From the NCBI RefSeq assembly GCF_012396485.1, contig NZ_JAAXPO010000001.1, positions 124,001 through 188,000 of the forward strand: 64,000 nucleotides of DNA, written 5' to 3'. The notes under the pieces were generated by a model that saw only the letters and a program-made list of their open reading frames with translations, made no database searches and was not told the origin of the DNA. Shown here one piece after another: positions 39,451 through 48,508 of this stretch (its first letter is position 1; the number at the start of each line of letters is the position of its first letter). The DNA is from Leuconostoc holzapfelii (GTDB taxonomy: Bacteria; Bacillota; Bacilli; Lactobacillales; Lactobacillaceae). The translations under genes and the position numbers were made by a program.

Positions 39451-39492
39451 AAAAAACAATGACGCATCGTATTGATGCGTCATTGTTTTTTT
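39451..39492 (+). terminator. Terminator of the BLIP-like gene
   Basis: AACAATGACGCATC and GATGCGTCATTGTT pair around GTATT, followed by TTTTT. Confidence 0.9.
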
Positions 39493-39505
39493 GTCATCTT
39501 TAATC

Positions 39506-39535
39506 AAAAAAAAACACGGAAAATCCGTGTTTTTT
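39506..39535 (-). terminator. rplT terminator
   Basis: AAAACACGGATTTTCCGTGTTTT with a T-run on the minus strand, ten bases after the rplT stop. Confidence 0.85.
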
Positions 39536-39545
39536 AAAAGCAATT

Positions 39546-39965
39546 TTAGCGATCAACCTTAACAGTTGTTTCCAAAGTTGCAGCGACACGTTCTTGTACC
39601 AAAACGTTGTCTGATGCCAAAGCAGCTTTAGCTTGTTCAGCCAACTTTGCAAAAGTATCAAAATCAGTCACAGCAATATCAGCCAACATCTTACGGTTCA
39701 ATTCAACACCAGCAAGTGTCAAACCGTGCATCAACTTTGAGTATGACAAACCGTTCATACGTGCTGCGGCATTAATACGCGCAATCCACAACTTACGGAA
39801 GTTACGCTTTGTGTTCTTACGATCACGGTATGCGTACAAATATGACTTCCATACTTGTTGCTTAGCAACCTTAAAATTAATACGACGTTGACCACGGTAA
39901 CCCTTGGCCAACTTAACCATCTTCTTACGACGTGCGCGTGAAACTGTACCACCCTTAACTCGCAT
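39546..39965 (-). CDS. rplT: Ribosomal protein L20 with C-terminal extension
   Basis: Large-subunit assembly protein that also represses its own operon through the infC leader. 139 residues against about 118-119 usual. The core from [15 protein letters not shown] through [13 protein letters not shown] is standard; after AKAALA, where most L20 proteins end, about 20 further residues (to KVDR) follow. AGGAGG precedes the ATG. Last gene of infC-rpmI-rplT. Confidence 0.96.
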   Translation of the reverse strand: MRVKGGTVSRARRKKMVKLAKGYRGQRRINFKVAKQQVWKSYLYAYRDRKNTKRNFRKLWIARINAAARMNGLSYSKLMHGLTLAGVELNRKMLADIAVTDFDTFAKLAEQAKAALASDNVLVQERVAATLETTVKVDR

Positions 39966-40046
39966 GGGTAATTCCTCCTAGAATTTTAAAAATAACTTGT
40001 TGGATTAAAATCCAAAATGTAGATAGATGAACTATCGCAACGCGAA

Positions 40047-40244
40047 TTAGATGTTTGACAACATCTTAGCGTATGTCTTAACAGTCGTTGAATCCATCAT
40101 GCGTGTGCCACGCAATTGGCGACGTTGCTTCTTTGTCTTACCATGGAAACGGTGTGAAGTGTAAGCTGAAGCTGACTTCAAACCACCGTTGGCTGTCTTC
40201 TTAAAGCGCTTTGCTGATGCGCGGTGTGTCTTCATCTTTGGCAT
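40047..40244 (-). CDS. rpmI: Ribosomal protein L35
   Basis: 65 residues, small basic large-subunit protein. [15 protein letters not shown] at the N-terminus and [16 protein letters not shown] are diagnostic. A GGAG site precedes the ATG. Middle gene of the operon. Confidence 0.97.
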   Translation of the reverse strand: MPKMKTHRASAKRFKKTANGGLKSASAYTSHRFHGKTKKQRRQLRGTRMMDSTTVKTYAKMLSNI

Positions 40245-40306
40245 GTGACTAATTCTCCTACTTTGTGATTTTGTTTAAGCTTGAAAACAAGCGGTTAAAC
40301 CTTTAA

Positions 40307-40828
40307 TTACTTGGCGTCTTTAGGTGCCAAGACCAAAAACATTTGGCGGCCGTCCATCTTGGCACGTTGCTCAACCTTAGCAATGTCGTCAAGTTCTGCG
40401 GCCATACGGTCTAATACTTGACGTCCGATGTCTTGGTGCGTAATCATACGACCACGGAAACGTAAGTTTAACTTAACCTTGTTGCCTTGTGACAGGAACT
40501 TGATTGCAGCTTTCTTACGTGTTTCGAAATCGCCTGAATCAATGACCGGTGACATACGAACTTCCTTCACTTGCACGATCTTTTGGTTCTTGCGTTGTTC
40601 TTTTTGCTTCTTTTGCGCTTCGAACTTCGCCTTACCCCAATCCATGATTTTAGCAACTGGTGGTTCAGCATTTGCTTGCACCAATACCAAATCTTGGTCT
40701 AAATCATTAGCAATCTGTTGTGCGTCTCGTGTTGACATTTCTGTCTGCTTTCCATCATGGATCAGCAATACACGAGGTGCGCGAATATTATCGTTGATTA
40801 AATCAACTTGTCGTGGTTGACGTGCTAT
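40307..40828 (-). CDS. infC: Translation initiation factor IF-3 (ATA start)
   Basis: Keeps subunits apart and checks start codons. No ATG, GTG or TTG gives a full-length protein: the first TTG (40768) would cut the N-terminal domain. An ATA at 40828 lies nine bases after GGAGG and restores the usual [21 protein letters not shown]-terminus (173 residues). Non-standard starts (ATT in Bacillus and Escherichia) let IF-3 regulate itself, so ATA is plausible. The C-terminal [17 protein letters not shown] is standard. Preceded by an L20-type leader. Confidence 0.94.
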   Translation of the reverse strand: MARQPRQVDLINDNIRAPRVLLIHDGKQTEMSTRDAQQIANDLDQDLVLVQANAEPPVAKIMDWGKAKFEAQKKQKEQRKNQKIVQVKEVRMSPVIDSGDFETRKKAAIKFLSQGNKVKLNLRFRGRMITHQDIGRQVLDRMAAELDDIAKVEQRAKMDGRQMFLVLAPKDAK

Positions 40829-40854
40829 TGTCAGGCACCTCCAAATTTATTTTG

Positions 40855-40985
40855 TGAATCAAGAAGAAAAGTGGGTAAAGAACCTAATCTTCACCCACTT
40901 CAACACTTGCAATCCATTCGGATAACTGTATCTGCCAAGCAACTTTATCACGTGGCGAGAAGCGGGTGCTTCTACTTGTTCAACA
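40855..40985 (-). ncRNA. L20-type autoregulatory leader of infC-rpmI-rplT
   Basis: The minus strand upstream of infC holds AGTAGAAGCACCCGCTTCT near 40955-40975, then a 13-bp stem (AAGTGGGTGAAGA with TCTTTACCCACTT, 40867-40900) followed by a pyrimidine stretch. This arrangement resembles the L20 leader of Bacillus, in which L20 binding promotes termination. Assignment rests on position and these motifs. Confidence 0.6.
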
Positions 40986-41016
40986 AATAATAGTTTACCG
41001 TACTATTTAACGCGTG

Positions 41017-41652
41017 TCAAGCCTCTTGCTGATTTATTTGAATCAGACGAATACCGTAATGGAAGACAACCAACACAGCAAACTGTGCACCAGCAAATAG
41101 AATAATGAACGCCAGCATATGATAACTCAACGAGAAGACGATGTTTTTGATCACATCCTTAAAATTGAAGAAAATGTCCCATGAATTGAGCCTGAGATAG
41201 CGTCCCAGATAAATGCCCAACGCAGAAACAACGGATAACCCAGCTGTCATTAAGAAATATAGCCAATGCGCATGCCGCCTGAGTAAGGCTTGCGTAATTA
41301 TTTCTAAGCTCAAAATCCCCAGTCCAACCCCAATAAAGATGCCAGTTGATAAAATCGCATAGTTAAAAAATTGCGTCGCTTGATCTAAATTGGTACCGAT
41401 GGCATAAAGATGAATAAAATCAGTCATCATGTACATCGTGTTTGGAAAATAGAGCAACCAGAGCACGGCAAAAATAGCTTTAATCACCCGAACACGCGTG
41501 GCCGAAACAATCAGCGCAAAGTCAAATGGTAAGAGTGCCAAAAAGACATTCCAATTTAAAAAGGTAAAACGTGTGGGTGTTAAATGCACGAAAATAAAGA
41601 ATAAGACAACCATCACATGGATGACGGCAATATTCAAACTTTTACTGTTCAT
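41017..41652 (-). CDS. DUF1361 membrane protein
   Basis: 211 residues with about six helices. The segment LLYFPNTMYMMTDFIHL is typical of DUF1361, an uncharacterised membrane family common in lactobacilli. Single transcription unit; no functional partner adjacent. Confidence 0.88.
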   Translation of the reverse strand: MNSKSLNIAVIHVMVVLFFIFVHLTPTRFTFLNWNVFLALLPFDFALIVSATRVRVIKAIFAVLWLLYFPNTMYMMTDFIHLYAIGTNLDQATQFFNYAILSTGIFIGVGLGILSLEIITQALLRRHAHWLYFLMTAGLSVVSALGIYLGRYLRLNSWDIFFNFKDVIKNIVFSLSYHMLAFIILFAGAQFAVLVVFHYGIRLIQINQQEA

Positions 41653-41734
41653 AATGTAACGCCCCCTTTTGACAATGATACTAGTGTATCACAACTCATA
41701 AAAACTGTTCAATCATGTGATTGAACAGTTTTGG

Positions 41735-43108
41735 TTATTGCGCAAGTGTCTTGGGCTGCCGATAAGCAACGCATCCAAACAACACCAACCACAGTGTGGC
41801 GCCGATAGCCGGAATACGCGATTCTGAATTGAAAAATAGTGTGACGAAAACAAAAATGAAAAACAAGATAGCCATTGGCACCAATAGGCGTGGTGCAATG
41901 ACCAAAAAGCCATCTGCCAAATAGTCTTTAGATTGTCGGTAACGCCAATAGGCAACTAAGATCAAGATGTAGATCATTAAAAAGAGATCGGTCGAGGCAC
42001 TGGTGACAAAACTAAAGGCATTGGTAATACTTGGAATGACTGAAATCACCGCCGAAAATCCAATCATCAACGCTGTAATCAATACTGCCGGCACTGGTAA
42101 TTGTGCATGTGATAGTTTCTTAAATGGTTGCAGGAAGGACGCTTTTGATTGGAAGGCCAGCGCATAAAAATTACGGCTCGCACTAAAAATCACGGAATTC
42201 AAGGCTGAAGCTGCACTAGTCAGCACAACGAAGTTAATTAAAGCTGCCGCCCATTTAATCCCCACTAGTTCAAATACCATCACAAAAGGGCTTTGATCGG
42301 CAGGAATTTTTTGCCAAGGATAAATGGTCATAATAATAAACAATGCGCCTAAGTAAAAGAACAAAATACGCCAAGGAATTTGATTGATGGCTTTGGGCAA
42401 TACTTGCCGTGGATTTTCAGTCTCTGCAGCAGTCATCCCAATAAATTCCATCCCAACAAAGGCAAACATCACCATTTGAAAAGCATCAATAAAATGGCCA
42501 AACCCATTAGGAAAGAGTGAAAAATGTTGCCAGACATTACTAAAAGCAACATCCCCCACCGGCGTTTTAAAGCCGGTCAATGCCATGATGATACCCGTCA
42601 CAATCAAAGCTAAAATGGCCACAATCTTAATCATGGCAAACCAAAATTCAGTTTCCCCATATAACGCCACTGCAATCAGATTAATCACGGTCAATGCCAC
42701 TAACATCACGACTTGAATCGCCCAACTCGGTACGTGTGGCAACCAAAATTGGATATATTTTGCTACCGCCGTTAGCTCCGCCATTCCCATAAAAACAATT
42801 GTAAGCCAATAAGACCAACGAGCAAAGAATCCTGCGCGATTGCCAACATACTTCGTAATAAACGTAATAAATGTGTGTTGCTTTGGATCGGCATAAAGCA
42901 GTTCGCCAATGGCTCGCATCACGACAAACATGAAGAGGCCAATGATTAAATAAACAAGCAAGATGGCCGGACCGGCATAATTAATTGATCGGCCCGCCCC
43001 CATGAACAAGCCAGTACCAATCGTGCCCCCAATGGCAATTAATTGCACGTGGCGATTTTTTAACCCGCGTTTGGCGGGCTGCTTACTGTCTCCAACTGTT
43101 TCAGACAT
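41735..43108 (-). CDS. Amino-acid permease, AAT family of the APC superfamily
   Basis: 457 residues, about 12 helices. The N-terminal block LKNRHVQLIAIGGTIGTGLFMGAG is the amino-acid permease signature and covers the substrate-binding GTG loop; EFIGMTAAETENP follows. Closest in style to D-alanine/D-serine/glycine (CycA) or aromatic transporters; the substrate cannot be read from the sequence. The start at ATG 43108 has GGAG 14 bases upstream, longer than usual. A frame to 43177 would cross the thrS terminator. Confidence 0.92.
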   Translation of the reverse strand: MSETVGDSKQPAKRGLKNRHVQLIAIGGTIGTGLFMGAGRSINYAGPAILLVYLIIGLFMFVVMRAIGELLYADPKQHTFITFITKYVGNRAGFFARWSYWLTIVFMGMAELTAVAKYIQFWLPHVPSWAIQVVMLVALTVINLIAVALYGETEFWFAMIKIVAILALIVTGIIMALTGFKTPVGDVAFSNVWQHFSLFPNGFGHFIDAFQMVMFAFVGMEFIGMTAAETENPRQVLPKAINQIPWRILFFYLGALFIIMTIYPWQKIPADQSPFVMVFELVGIKWAAALINFVVLTSAASALNSVIFSASRNFYALAFQSKASFLQPFKKLSHAQLPVPAVLITALMIGFSAVISVIPSITNAFSFVTSASTDLFLMIYILILVAYWRYRQSKDYLADGFLVIAPRLLVPMAILFFIFVFVTLFFNSESRIPAIGATLWLVLFGCVAYRQPKTLAQ

Positions 43109-43158
43109 GATAAAATTTTTTTCTCCTTTAACTGACGTTAAATTTTGGTCATAAATAG

Positions 43159-43194
43159 TAAAGCACCTGACGAGCATCCCGTCAGGTGCTTTTA
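43159..43194 (-). terminator. thrS terminator
   Basis: TAAAGCACCTGACG and CGTCAGGTGCTTTA pair around a short loop, starting three bases after the thrS stop. The T-run is short. Confidence 0.8.
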
Positions 43195-43196
43195 CA

Positions 43197-45161
43197 TTAA
43201 TTTGTTGTTATTTCGCGTGAATAATTCGCAACATCCGCCAAGATAGCTTCTTGGAATGCTGAGAAAGTCATTGTTTCGGTCTTTTCTTCACCATACTGAC
43301 GTACAGTCACAGTCTGACCAGCCACTTCGGCATCTCCCAAAACCAGTGTATACGGTACTTTGTTCGTTTGTGCTTCACGAATCAAATAGCCCATTTTGGC
43401 ATCTTTTGTTTCCACATTGGCACGTAGACCTGCGTCTTGGAGTTGCTTTTTAACTTGTTCTGCATACGCACCATGCGCACCCAAGTTAACCGGAATGATT
43501 TGCACTTGCAATGGTGACAACCAAGTGGGGAAGGCACCCTTATACATTTCAATCAAGTAGGCCGTGAAACGTTCCATCGTCCCGACAATCCCACGGTGCA
43601 ACATGACTGGCCGGTGGTTATCTTGGCCGTCAGCCCCGATGTAGGTCAAGTTAAAGCGTTCTGGTAACAAGAAGTCCAATTGAATCGTTGACATGGTTTC
43701 TTCACTGCCCAAAGCTGTTTTTGTTTGCACGTCAAGCTTTGGTCCATAAAAGGCCGCTTCACCTTCAGCTTCATAGTAATCAAGTTCAAGGTCATCCATG
43801 GCACGCTTCAATTGCGCTTGCGACTTTTCCCACATGTCGTCATCATCAAAATACTTTTCTGTGTTTTTTGGATCACGATATGACAAACGGAAACGATAGT
43901 CGGTGATGTTAAAGTCACGGTAAACTTCCATCATCATCGTCAAAATTGACTTAAATTCTTCTTCCAACTTTTCTGGTTCAACGAATGTGTGGCCATCGTT
44001 CAATGTCATTTCACGCACACGTGACAAACCAGTCAACGCACCTGACTTTTCATAACGGTGCATCATCCCCAATTCCGCAATCCGGATTGGCAATTCACGA
44101 TATGAACGTGGCTTGTGCTTGAAGACCATGATGTGTGATGGGCAGTTCATTGGCCGTAGTTCAAGGAATTCGCCATCGCCCATGTCCATTGGTGGGAACA
44201 TATCTTCACGGTAGTGATCCCAGTGCCCAGATGTCTTATACAAGTTCAAGTTAGACAACACGGGCGTATACACGTGTTGGTAACCATTGGCCAATTCTTT
44301 ATCCGTAATGTAACGTTCAACTTGTCGACGAATGGTTGCGCCATTTGGTAACCAAACTGGCAACCCTGAACCAACTTCTTGACTTGTGAAGAACAAGTCC
44401 ATATCACGGCCAATCGTCCGGTGATCACGTTCCTTGGCTTCTTCACGACGCTGCAATTCAGCTTCAACATCGGCTTGCTTCCATTCAGCCACACCATAAA
44501 CACGTTGCATCATTGGATTAGATGACTTCCCGCGCCAGTATGCACCAGCAACAGATGTCAACTTAAAGTGCTTCAACCAACCTGTTGATGGCACCAAACC
44601 ACCCTTGTCTAATTCAACATGATCCCCTTGCACAGCAATCGTGATTGTCGCATCTTCAGGCAAATCTGAAATCAATTCAACCTTATAAGGATCTGCTGCA
44701 AACATTGTCAAGGCTTCTTCACGAGATACTTCACGCGACACAATTGGCAAGTCTTCCTTGGCAATCTTGTGCATCATCGCTTCGATTTCAGCAAAATCTT
44801 CAACCGTGACTTGGTTACCGGCACCATTATCCGTATCATAATAGAAACCATTATCGATAAATGGCCCCACCCCAAAGTGCATATTAGCAAACTTTGGTAA
44901 ACGCTTCAGTGCTTGCGCTAACAAATGTGAGGCAGAATGACGTAGCAAATCCAAGGCTTCATCATCTGCTGTTGTAATCAATTGGAAATCACCGGATGCT
45001 GGGATGACATCATGCATTCCCACATAAGCGCCGTTTAACTTTGCTGAAACTGACTTCTTTGCCAATGATTTTGAAATGCTTTCAGCCACTGCCAAGGGCG
45101 TTGTGCCTTCAGAGAATTGCTTAACAGCACCATCTGGAAAAGTAAGATTTAATTCTGACAT
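43197..45161 (-). CDS. thrS: Threonyl-tRNA synthetase
   Basis: Class II synthetase charging tRNA-Thr. Start set at ATG 45161 ([16 protein letters not shown] upstream); a longer open frame to 45290 is part of the T-box leader. 654 residues: TGS domain (1-60), the editing/SAD domain with [13 protein letters not shown], motif 2 ([18 protein letters not shown]), motif 3 ([11 protein letters not shown]) and a C-terminal anticodon domain. Confidence 0.97.
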   Translation of the reverse strand: MSELNLTFPDGAVKQFSEGTTPLAVAESISKSLAKKSVSAKLNGAYVGMHDVIPASGDFQLITTADDEALDLLRHSASHLLAQALKRLPKFANMHFGVGPFIDNGFYYDTDNGAGNQVTVEDFAEIEAMMHKIAKEDLPIVSREVSREEALTMFAADPYKVELISDLPEDATITIAVQGDHVELDKGGLVPSTGWLKHFKLTSVAGAYWRGKSSNPMMQRVYGVAEWKQADVEAELQRREEAKERDHRTIGRDMDLFFTSQEVGSGLPVWLPNGATIRRQVERYITDKELANGYQHVYTPVLSNLNLYKTSGHWDHYREDMFPPMDMGDGEFLELRPMNCPSHIMVFKHKPRSYRELPIRIAELGMMHRYEKSGALTGLSRVREMTLNDGHTFVEPEKLEEEFKSILTMMMEVYRDFNITDYRFRLSYRDPKNTEKYFDDDDMWEKSQAQLKRAMDDLELDYYEAEGEAAFYGPKLDVQTKTALGSEETMSTIQLDFLLPERFNLTYIGADGQDNHRPVMLHRGIVGTMERFTAYLIEMYKGAFPTWLSPLQVQIIPVNLGAHGAYAEQVKKQLQDAGLRANVETKDAKMGYLIREAQTNKVPYTLVLGDAEVAGQTVTVRQYGEEKTETMTFSAFQEAILADVANYSREITTN

Positions 45162-45221
45162 GTCATATATTCCTTTCACTGACGTTTGTGATAAAACAAA
45201 CGTTGTCGCCGTTGATTCAAA

Positions 45222-45448
45222 CAAAAACGTCCCTCCGAGCCGTTGCGACTCAAAGGGACGTTTCACCGTGGTACCACCCAAGTTTAGCACAAAAGTGCGA
45301 CTTAAATGACAGTTAACGGTGTCACCCGGATAGCTTTCAGCCTTTACTCACTATCACTCAAAGGTAGTCTCGCCTGCACAAGCCACTCATTTCCACCATC
45401 CATGAGTTCTCTATTCGCTTGTTAACAATGGAGTTGTCCTTATCAACG
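45222..45448 (-). promoter_or_regulatory. T-box leader of thrS
   Basis: Minus strand: T-box core GGTGGTACCACGG (about 45266-45279), a terminator stem AAACGTCCCTTT/AGGGACGTTTTT at 45222-45262, and stem I at about 45340-45448. An ACC triplet in GACTACCTTTG (about 45360-45372) is a likely threonine specifier. Confidence 0.93.
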
Positions 45449-45492
45449 TTATTGTGATTTATTTTATCACTGTTCTGATATTTGTGCAACAA

Positions 45493-45615
45493 TTACTTTG
45501 TTTGCACATTTTCCAGCACAAGCGCTAAGGCTTCTTTGGCGAGCGCATCGTGATCTAAAATGCCGTTATCAAAGGCAACCTTGAGTGCTTCAAATTGTGC
45601 TTGCGTGAGTGTCAT
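45493..45615 (-). CDS. Small hypothetical protein (40 residues)
   Basis: Begins MTLTQAQFEALKVAFDNGIL and ends VLENVQTK. Soluble, helical, acidic, not recognised; some resemblance to short helix-turn-helix or EF-hand-like segments but too short to call. GAGGA lies nine bases before the ATG. It stands alone between the thrS leader and the aquaporin gene. Confidence 0.6.
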   Translation of the reverse strand: MTLTQAQFEALKVAFDNGILDHDALAKEALALVLENVQTK

Positions 45616-45691
45616 GACGTTTTCCTCTTCATCTATTGTTTCATTTTATTATAACGATAAGCCACTAAAAAACAACCCATGCTCAGCAAAA

Positions 45692-45716
45692 GAAAAAGGC
45701 CTTAAAGGCCTAAAAA
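45692..45716 (-). terminator. Aquaporin-gene terminator overlapping the stop
   Basis: AGGCCTTTAAGGCCT palindrome followed by TTTTTC on the minus strand; the stop TAA at 45702 lies inside it. Confidence 0.8.
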
Positions 45717-46421
45717 GTATTTTGAAAAAAGTGCGGCAAAGATTGCCCCTACAAATGGCGCAATTCCTGGCACCAGCAAGCCATATTTGAAGTCAACATC
45801 AGCCCGATTTTGCCATGGCAAGATGGCATAGGCTAATCTTGGTCCCATATCCCGTGCTAAATTCATCGCAAAGCCTGTTGTCCCACCCATGCCCATGCCG
45901 ACAGCCCAGACGAGGAAGCCAACCGCCAACGGCACCATCCCCGGCACATGACCTGCGCGAGCAACAATTGCTAAAATACTTGTCAAAAAGACAAAGGTCG
46001 CAAAAGCTTCGACAAAAAAGTTACGTGGTAGATTGCGGATGGCTGGCGCAGTTGAGAAAATGTTGCGCACAATCACAGGATCAATGTCTTTTTCAGACAA
46101 TTTAAATTGATCTGCATACATCACATACACAATCAGAGAGCCAACGACCCCACCCAAGACTTCAACCAAACTGACAATTAAAAAATACCAAATATCAATT
46201 TTACCAAGCACTAATTGTACCATCGCCATCGCTGGATTGATGAACACATCCCCAAACACAAACAGCACAATTGAGATCCCAAAACCCCAGGTTGTAATCG
46301 CAAAAATGTGCCCCGAACCGTGGTATTTCGTCCGGTTCAATACTTCATCGGCATGGACGCCGACACCAAAAATAATCATGAGCGCCGTGCCCATAAATTC
46401 AGCCAACAACTGGTGTATCAT
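45702..46421 (-). CDS. Aquaglyceroporin (GlpF-like)
   Basis: MIP-family channel for water, glycerol or related small solutes (lactic acid, dihydroxyacetone in lactobacilli). 239 residues, six helices. First half-helix motif NPA in INPAMAM; second is NLA (AMNLARDMGPR) in place of NPA, a substitution seen in several Firmicute glycerol facilitators. The start at 46421 has AGGAG upstream. No glycerol kinase gene is adjacent. Confidence 0.92.
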   Translation of the reverse strand: MIHQLLAEFMGTALMIIFGVGVHADEVLNRTKYHGSGHIFAITTWGFGISIVLFVFGDVFINPAMAMVQLVLGKIDIWYFLIVSLVEVLGGVVGSLIVYVMYADQFKLSEKDIDPVIVRNIFSTAPAIRNLPRNFFVEAFATFVFLTSILAIVARAGHVPGMVPLAVGFLVWAVGMGMGGTTGFAMNLARDMGPRLAYAILPWQNRADVDFKYGLLVPGIAPFVGAIFAALFSKYFLGL

Positions 46422-46599
46422 TTGTAATCTCCTAAGCGGTCGCAAATCTATCAAGAAGTCGCGGTTTTTTATGTTAAATTTCCATTCCTTATATTAAGGC
46501 CTCGTTTAGGGGGTGTAAAGCTATTTTGGCGTTTTGTCAACAAACTGTCACATTTCGTGTTTTTCTTCACGAAGTCTGGCTGTAAATTTACCACTGACT

Positions 46600-46605
46600 G
46601 CTTTA
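46600..46605 (+). promoter_or_regulatory. -10 box of the flavodoxin gene
   Basis: TATAAT, with TGTAAA 17 bases upstream as a weak -35, about 80 bases before the flavodoxin ATG. The leader between them holds a short ORF. Confidence 0.55.
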
Positions 46606-46634
46606 TAATGAATACTAATAACAATAGGGAGGAA

Positions 46635-46661
46635 ATGGTCGCAGGTTTTTTGGATTCATAA
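46635..46661 (+). other. Candidate 8-codon upstream ORF before flavodoxin
   Basis: An ATG directly follows GGGAGGAA, the best ribosome site in this region, and encodes MVAGFLDS then TAA. The stop overlaps an out-of-frame ATG (TAATG). A GCAGGT/ACCTGC inverted repeat spans it. Possibly a leader peptide; possibly a chance start. Confidence 0.35.
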
Positions 46662-46686
46662 TGACCTGCTCCATATCACGGGACTC

Positions 46687-47136
46687 ATGCAGGCACACGT
46701 CGTTTATGCAACAATTACTGGTAATAATGAAGAGGTCGCAGATATCATCGTCGCTGCTTTTGAAGCTGAAAATGTCGCAGTGAAAAAGACCGAAATCTCA
46801 CAAACTGAGGTCGACGAATTCGAAGACGTTGACATCGCAGTCGTTGTACCTTATACCTATGATCAAGGATCGCTACCCGATGAAGGGTTGGATTTTTTTG
46901 AAGAATTAGCCGATGCAACACTTGATAACGTTGTTTATGGCGTCGCTGGCTCAGGCGACACCTACTACTTGTCTGATTATTGTGTCGCAGTGCCGAAGTT
47001 TGAAGCCCAATTTGAACAAACACAAGCAATTAAAGGGGCAGCGGGTGTGAAAATCAACTTACATCCCAATGCAGATGATGCCCAAGCCTTGACTGCTTTT
47101 GTGCAAGCACTCATTGAAAAAGCTAAAACATTGTAG
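46687..47136 (+). CDS. Flavodoxin
   Basis: 149 residues, FMN-binding electron carrier. The phosphate-binding loop YATITGNNEEVAD near 8-20, the GVAGSGDTYY segment near 85-95, and the DYCVAVPKFE region are typical of short-chain flavodoxins. No good ribosome site precedes this ATG (CGGGACTC), while a strong one sits at the short ORF 50 bases upstream. Confidence 0.93.
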   Translation: MQAHVVYATITGNNEEVADIIVAAFEAENVAVKKTEISQTEVDEFEDVDIAVVVPYTYDQGSLPDEGLDFFEELADATLDNVVYGVAGSGDTYYLSDYCVAVPKFEAQFEQTQAIKGAAGVKINLHPNADDAQALTAFVQALIEKAKTL

Positions 47137-47168
47137 TAAAAAAAGATCTCAATCGTGAGATCTTTTTT
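47137..47168. terminator. Convergent terminator between flavodoxin and YebC genes
   Basis: AAAAAAAGATCTCA and TGAGATCTTTTTTT, with poly-A and poly-T arms usable from both sides. Confidence 0.9.
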
Positions 47169-47170
47169 TG

Positions 47171-47893
47171 TTAATCAGCAGTGGTATAAACTGCCAGCAC
47201 ATCTTCATTTTCTTCGAGTTCATCCACTAATTTATCGAGCTTCTCTCGATCTTCATCTGAAATTTCAGCAGGATTTTGAGCAATCATCGTCACTTCAGCA
47301 TCTTCAAAAACATACCCAGCTGTCGTGAGTGCTGATTCAACTGCTTGAAAATCTGCGGCTGTCGTATAGATTTCAAAGACTTCATCTTGTGTTTGAACAT
47401 CTTCAGCCCCTGCTTCTAATGCGGCTTCCAGCACGGTGTCTTCATCTAATTCTGGAAAATCGGCCCGATTAATCGCCAAGTAACCTTTGCGATCAAATTG
47501 GAAGGCCACTGAACCAGTCGTCCCCAATGCGCCACCAAAATGTTTAAATGAGTTACGGATGCTTGACACTGTTCGGTTAATATTATCTGTCGAAGTTTCA
47601 ACAAGGACTGCAACACCGGCTGTCCCGTAACCTTCATAAGTTACTTCTTCAAACTTTTGGCCCCCTGCACCGGATGCCTTATCCAACGCGCGTTGGATAT
47701 TATCTTTTGGCATATTGGCTGCTTTTGCCTTTTCAACTACCATACGCAACGAGGCGTTCATATCGGGGTCGGCGCCCCCAGCTTTAGCTGCCACATATAA
47801 ATCATGTGCTAGTTTCTGGAAAACTTTACCACGCTTAGCATCTTGGGCGTTTTTACGGCCTTGGATGTTATGCCACTTACTATGTCCTGACAT
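47171..47893 (-). CDS. YebC/PmpR-family protein
   Basis: 240 residues. MSGHSKWHNIQGRKNAQDAKRG is the family signature, followed by GGADPDMNASLRMVVEKAKAANMP. Members were called transcriptional regulators; more recent work on YebC-type proteins places them at the ribosome on proline stretches. Which applies here is not visible. AAGGAG precedes the ATG. Confidence 0.94.
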   Translation of the reverse strand: MSGHSKWHNIQGRKNAQDAKRGKVFQKLAHDLYVAAKAGGADPDMNASLRMVVEKAKAANMPKDNIQRALDKASGAGGQKFEEVTYEGYGTAGVAVLVETSTDNINRTVSSIRNSFKHFGGALGTTGSVAFQFDRKGYLAINRADFPELDEDTVLEAALEAGAEDVQTQDEVFEIYTTAADFQAVESALTTAGYVFEDAEVTMIAQNPAEISDEDREKLDKLVDELEENEDVLAVYTTAD

Positions 47894-48010
47894 GTTAACA
47901 TCTCCTTGATTTTGTCAATATAATTTTAATTTTAACAAAAAAAAGCCTGTCTGACTAGGGTTGTCCCAACGCGGCCCATTGTCTGACGAGACTTTCTAAT
48001 TGGCGAGGTT

Positions 48011-48496
48011 TTAGTAAGTATTACCACCTAATAATTCCAAGTAGGTCATTGCCGAACTTGCAATCAACGCCGCCAAAATGTCATCCAAATAAACGTTAAT
48101 GCTGTCTGTTTTATCATTGATTTCACCAATCAAGCCTGGCTTCAAATCATCCAACAACCCGTAATGCACTGTGGCTGCCGCAGAAAACTGTTGTGTAATG
48201 GCGATTGCTAAAATTTCATCAACGTTATGCCCATTCGCATCGCGTTGTAAACGTGCTTTTAAGGGTTGCGTTTCCGGCATCAAAGCCGCTTGTTCGTCGA
48301 GATAAATTGCTGTCAAAATGATGTCAGCAACCTCGTCTTTATGCAAGACATAGTCAACGGCTGCACTGAGTTGATCCTCAGAAATGGCATCATGATACTT
48401 TTCTGTCAAAAACGTCCGAGTACCCGCCGCAATAGCGGTTGTTGCCACCCCACGTTCGGCCAATTTGGCAATCGCTGCTTCTTGTAATTCTTTCAT
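48011..48496 (-). CDS. Phosphatidylglycerophosphatase A-like (YutG family)
   Basis: 161 residues, mostly helical. ANGHNVDEILAIAITQQFSAAATVHYGLLDDLKPGLIGEINDK and the C-terminal VYLDDILAAL fit the PgpA/YutG domain that removes phosphate from phosphatidylglycerophosphate. It lies 12 bases after serA and is probably co-transcribed. Function is by family only. Confidence 0.8.
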   Translation of the reverse strand: MKELQEAAIAKLAERGVATTAIAAGTRTFLTEKYHDAISEDQLSAAVDYVLHKDEVADIILTAIYLDEQAALMPETQPLKARLQRDANGHNVDEILAIAITQQFSAAATVHYGLLDDLKPGLIGEINDKTDSINVYLDDILAALIASSAMTYLELLGGNTY

Positions 48497-48508
48497 GATT
48501 TCTATTCC

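Noticed and set aside
43197-45290. A longer thrS reading frame starting at 45290
   Set aside because: The extra 43 codons are the T-box terminator and core, and the AAAGG-preceded ATG at 45161 gives the standard N-terminus.
46500-46530. CcpA site upstream of flavodoxin or the aquaporin gene (TGTAAAGCTATTTT)
   Set aside because: It misses the CG centre and the CA of the consensus.
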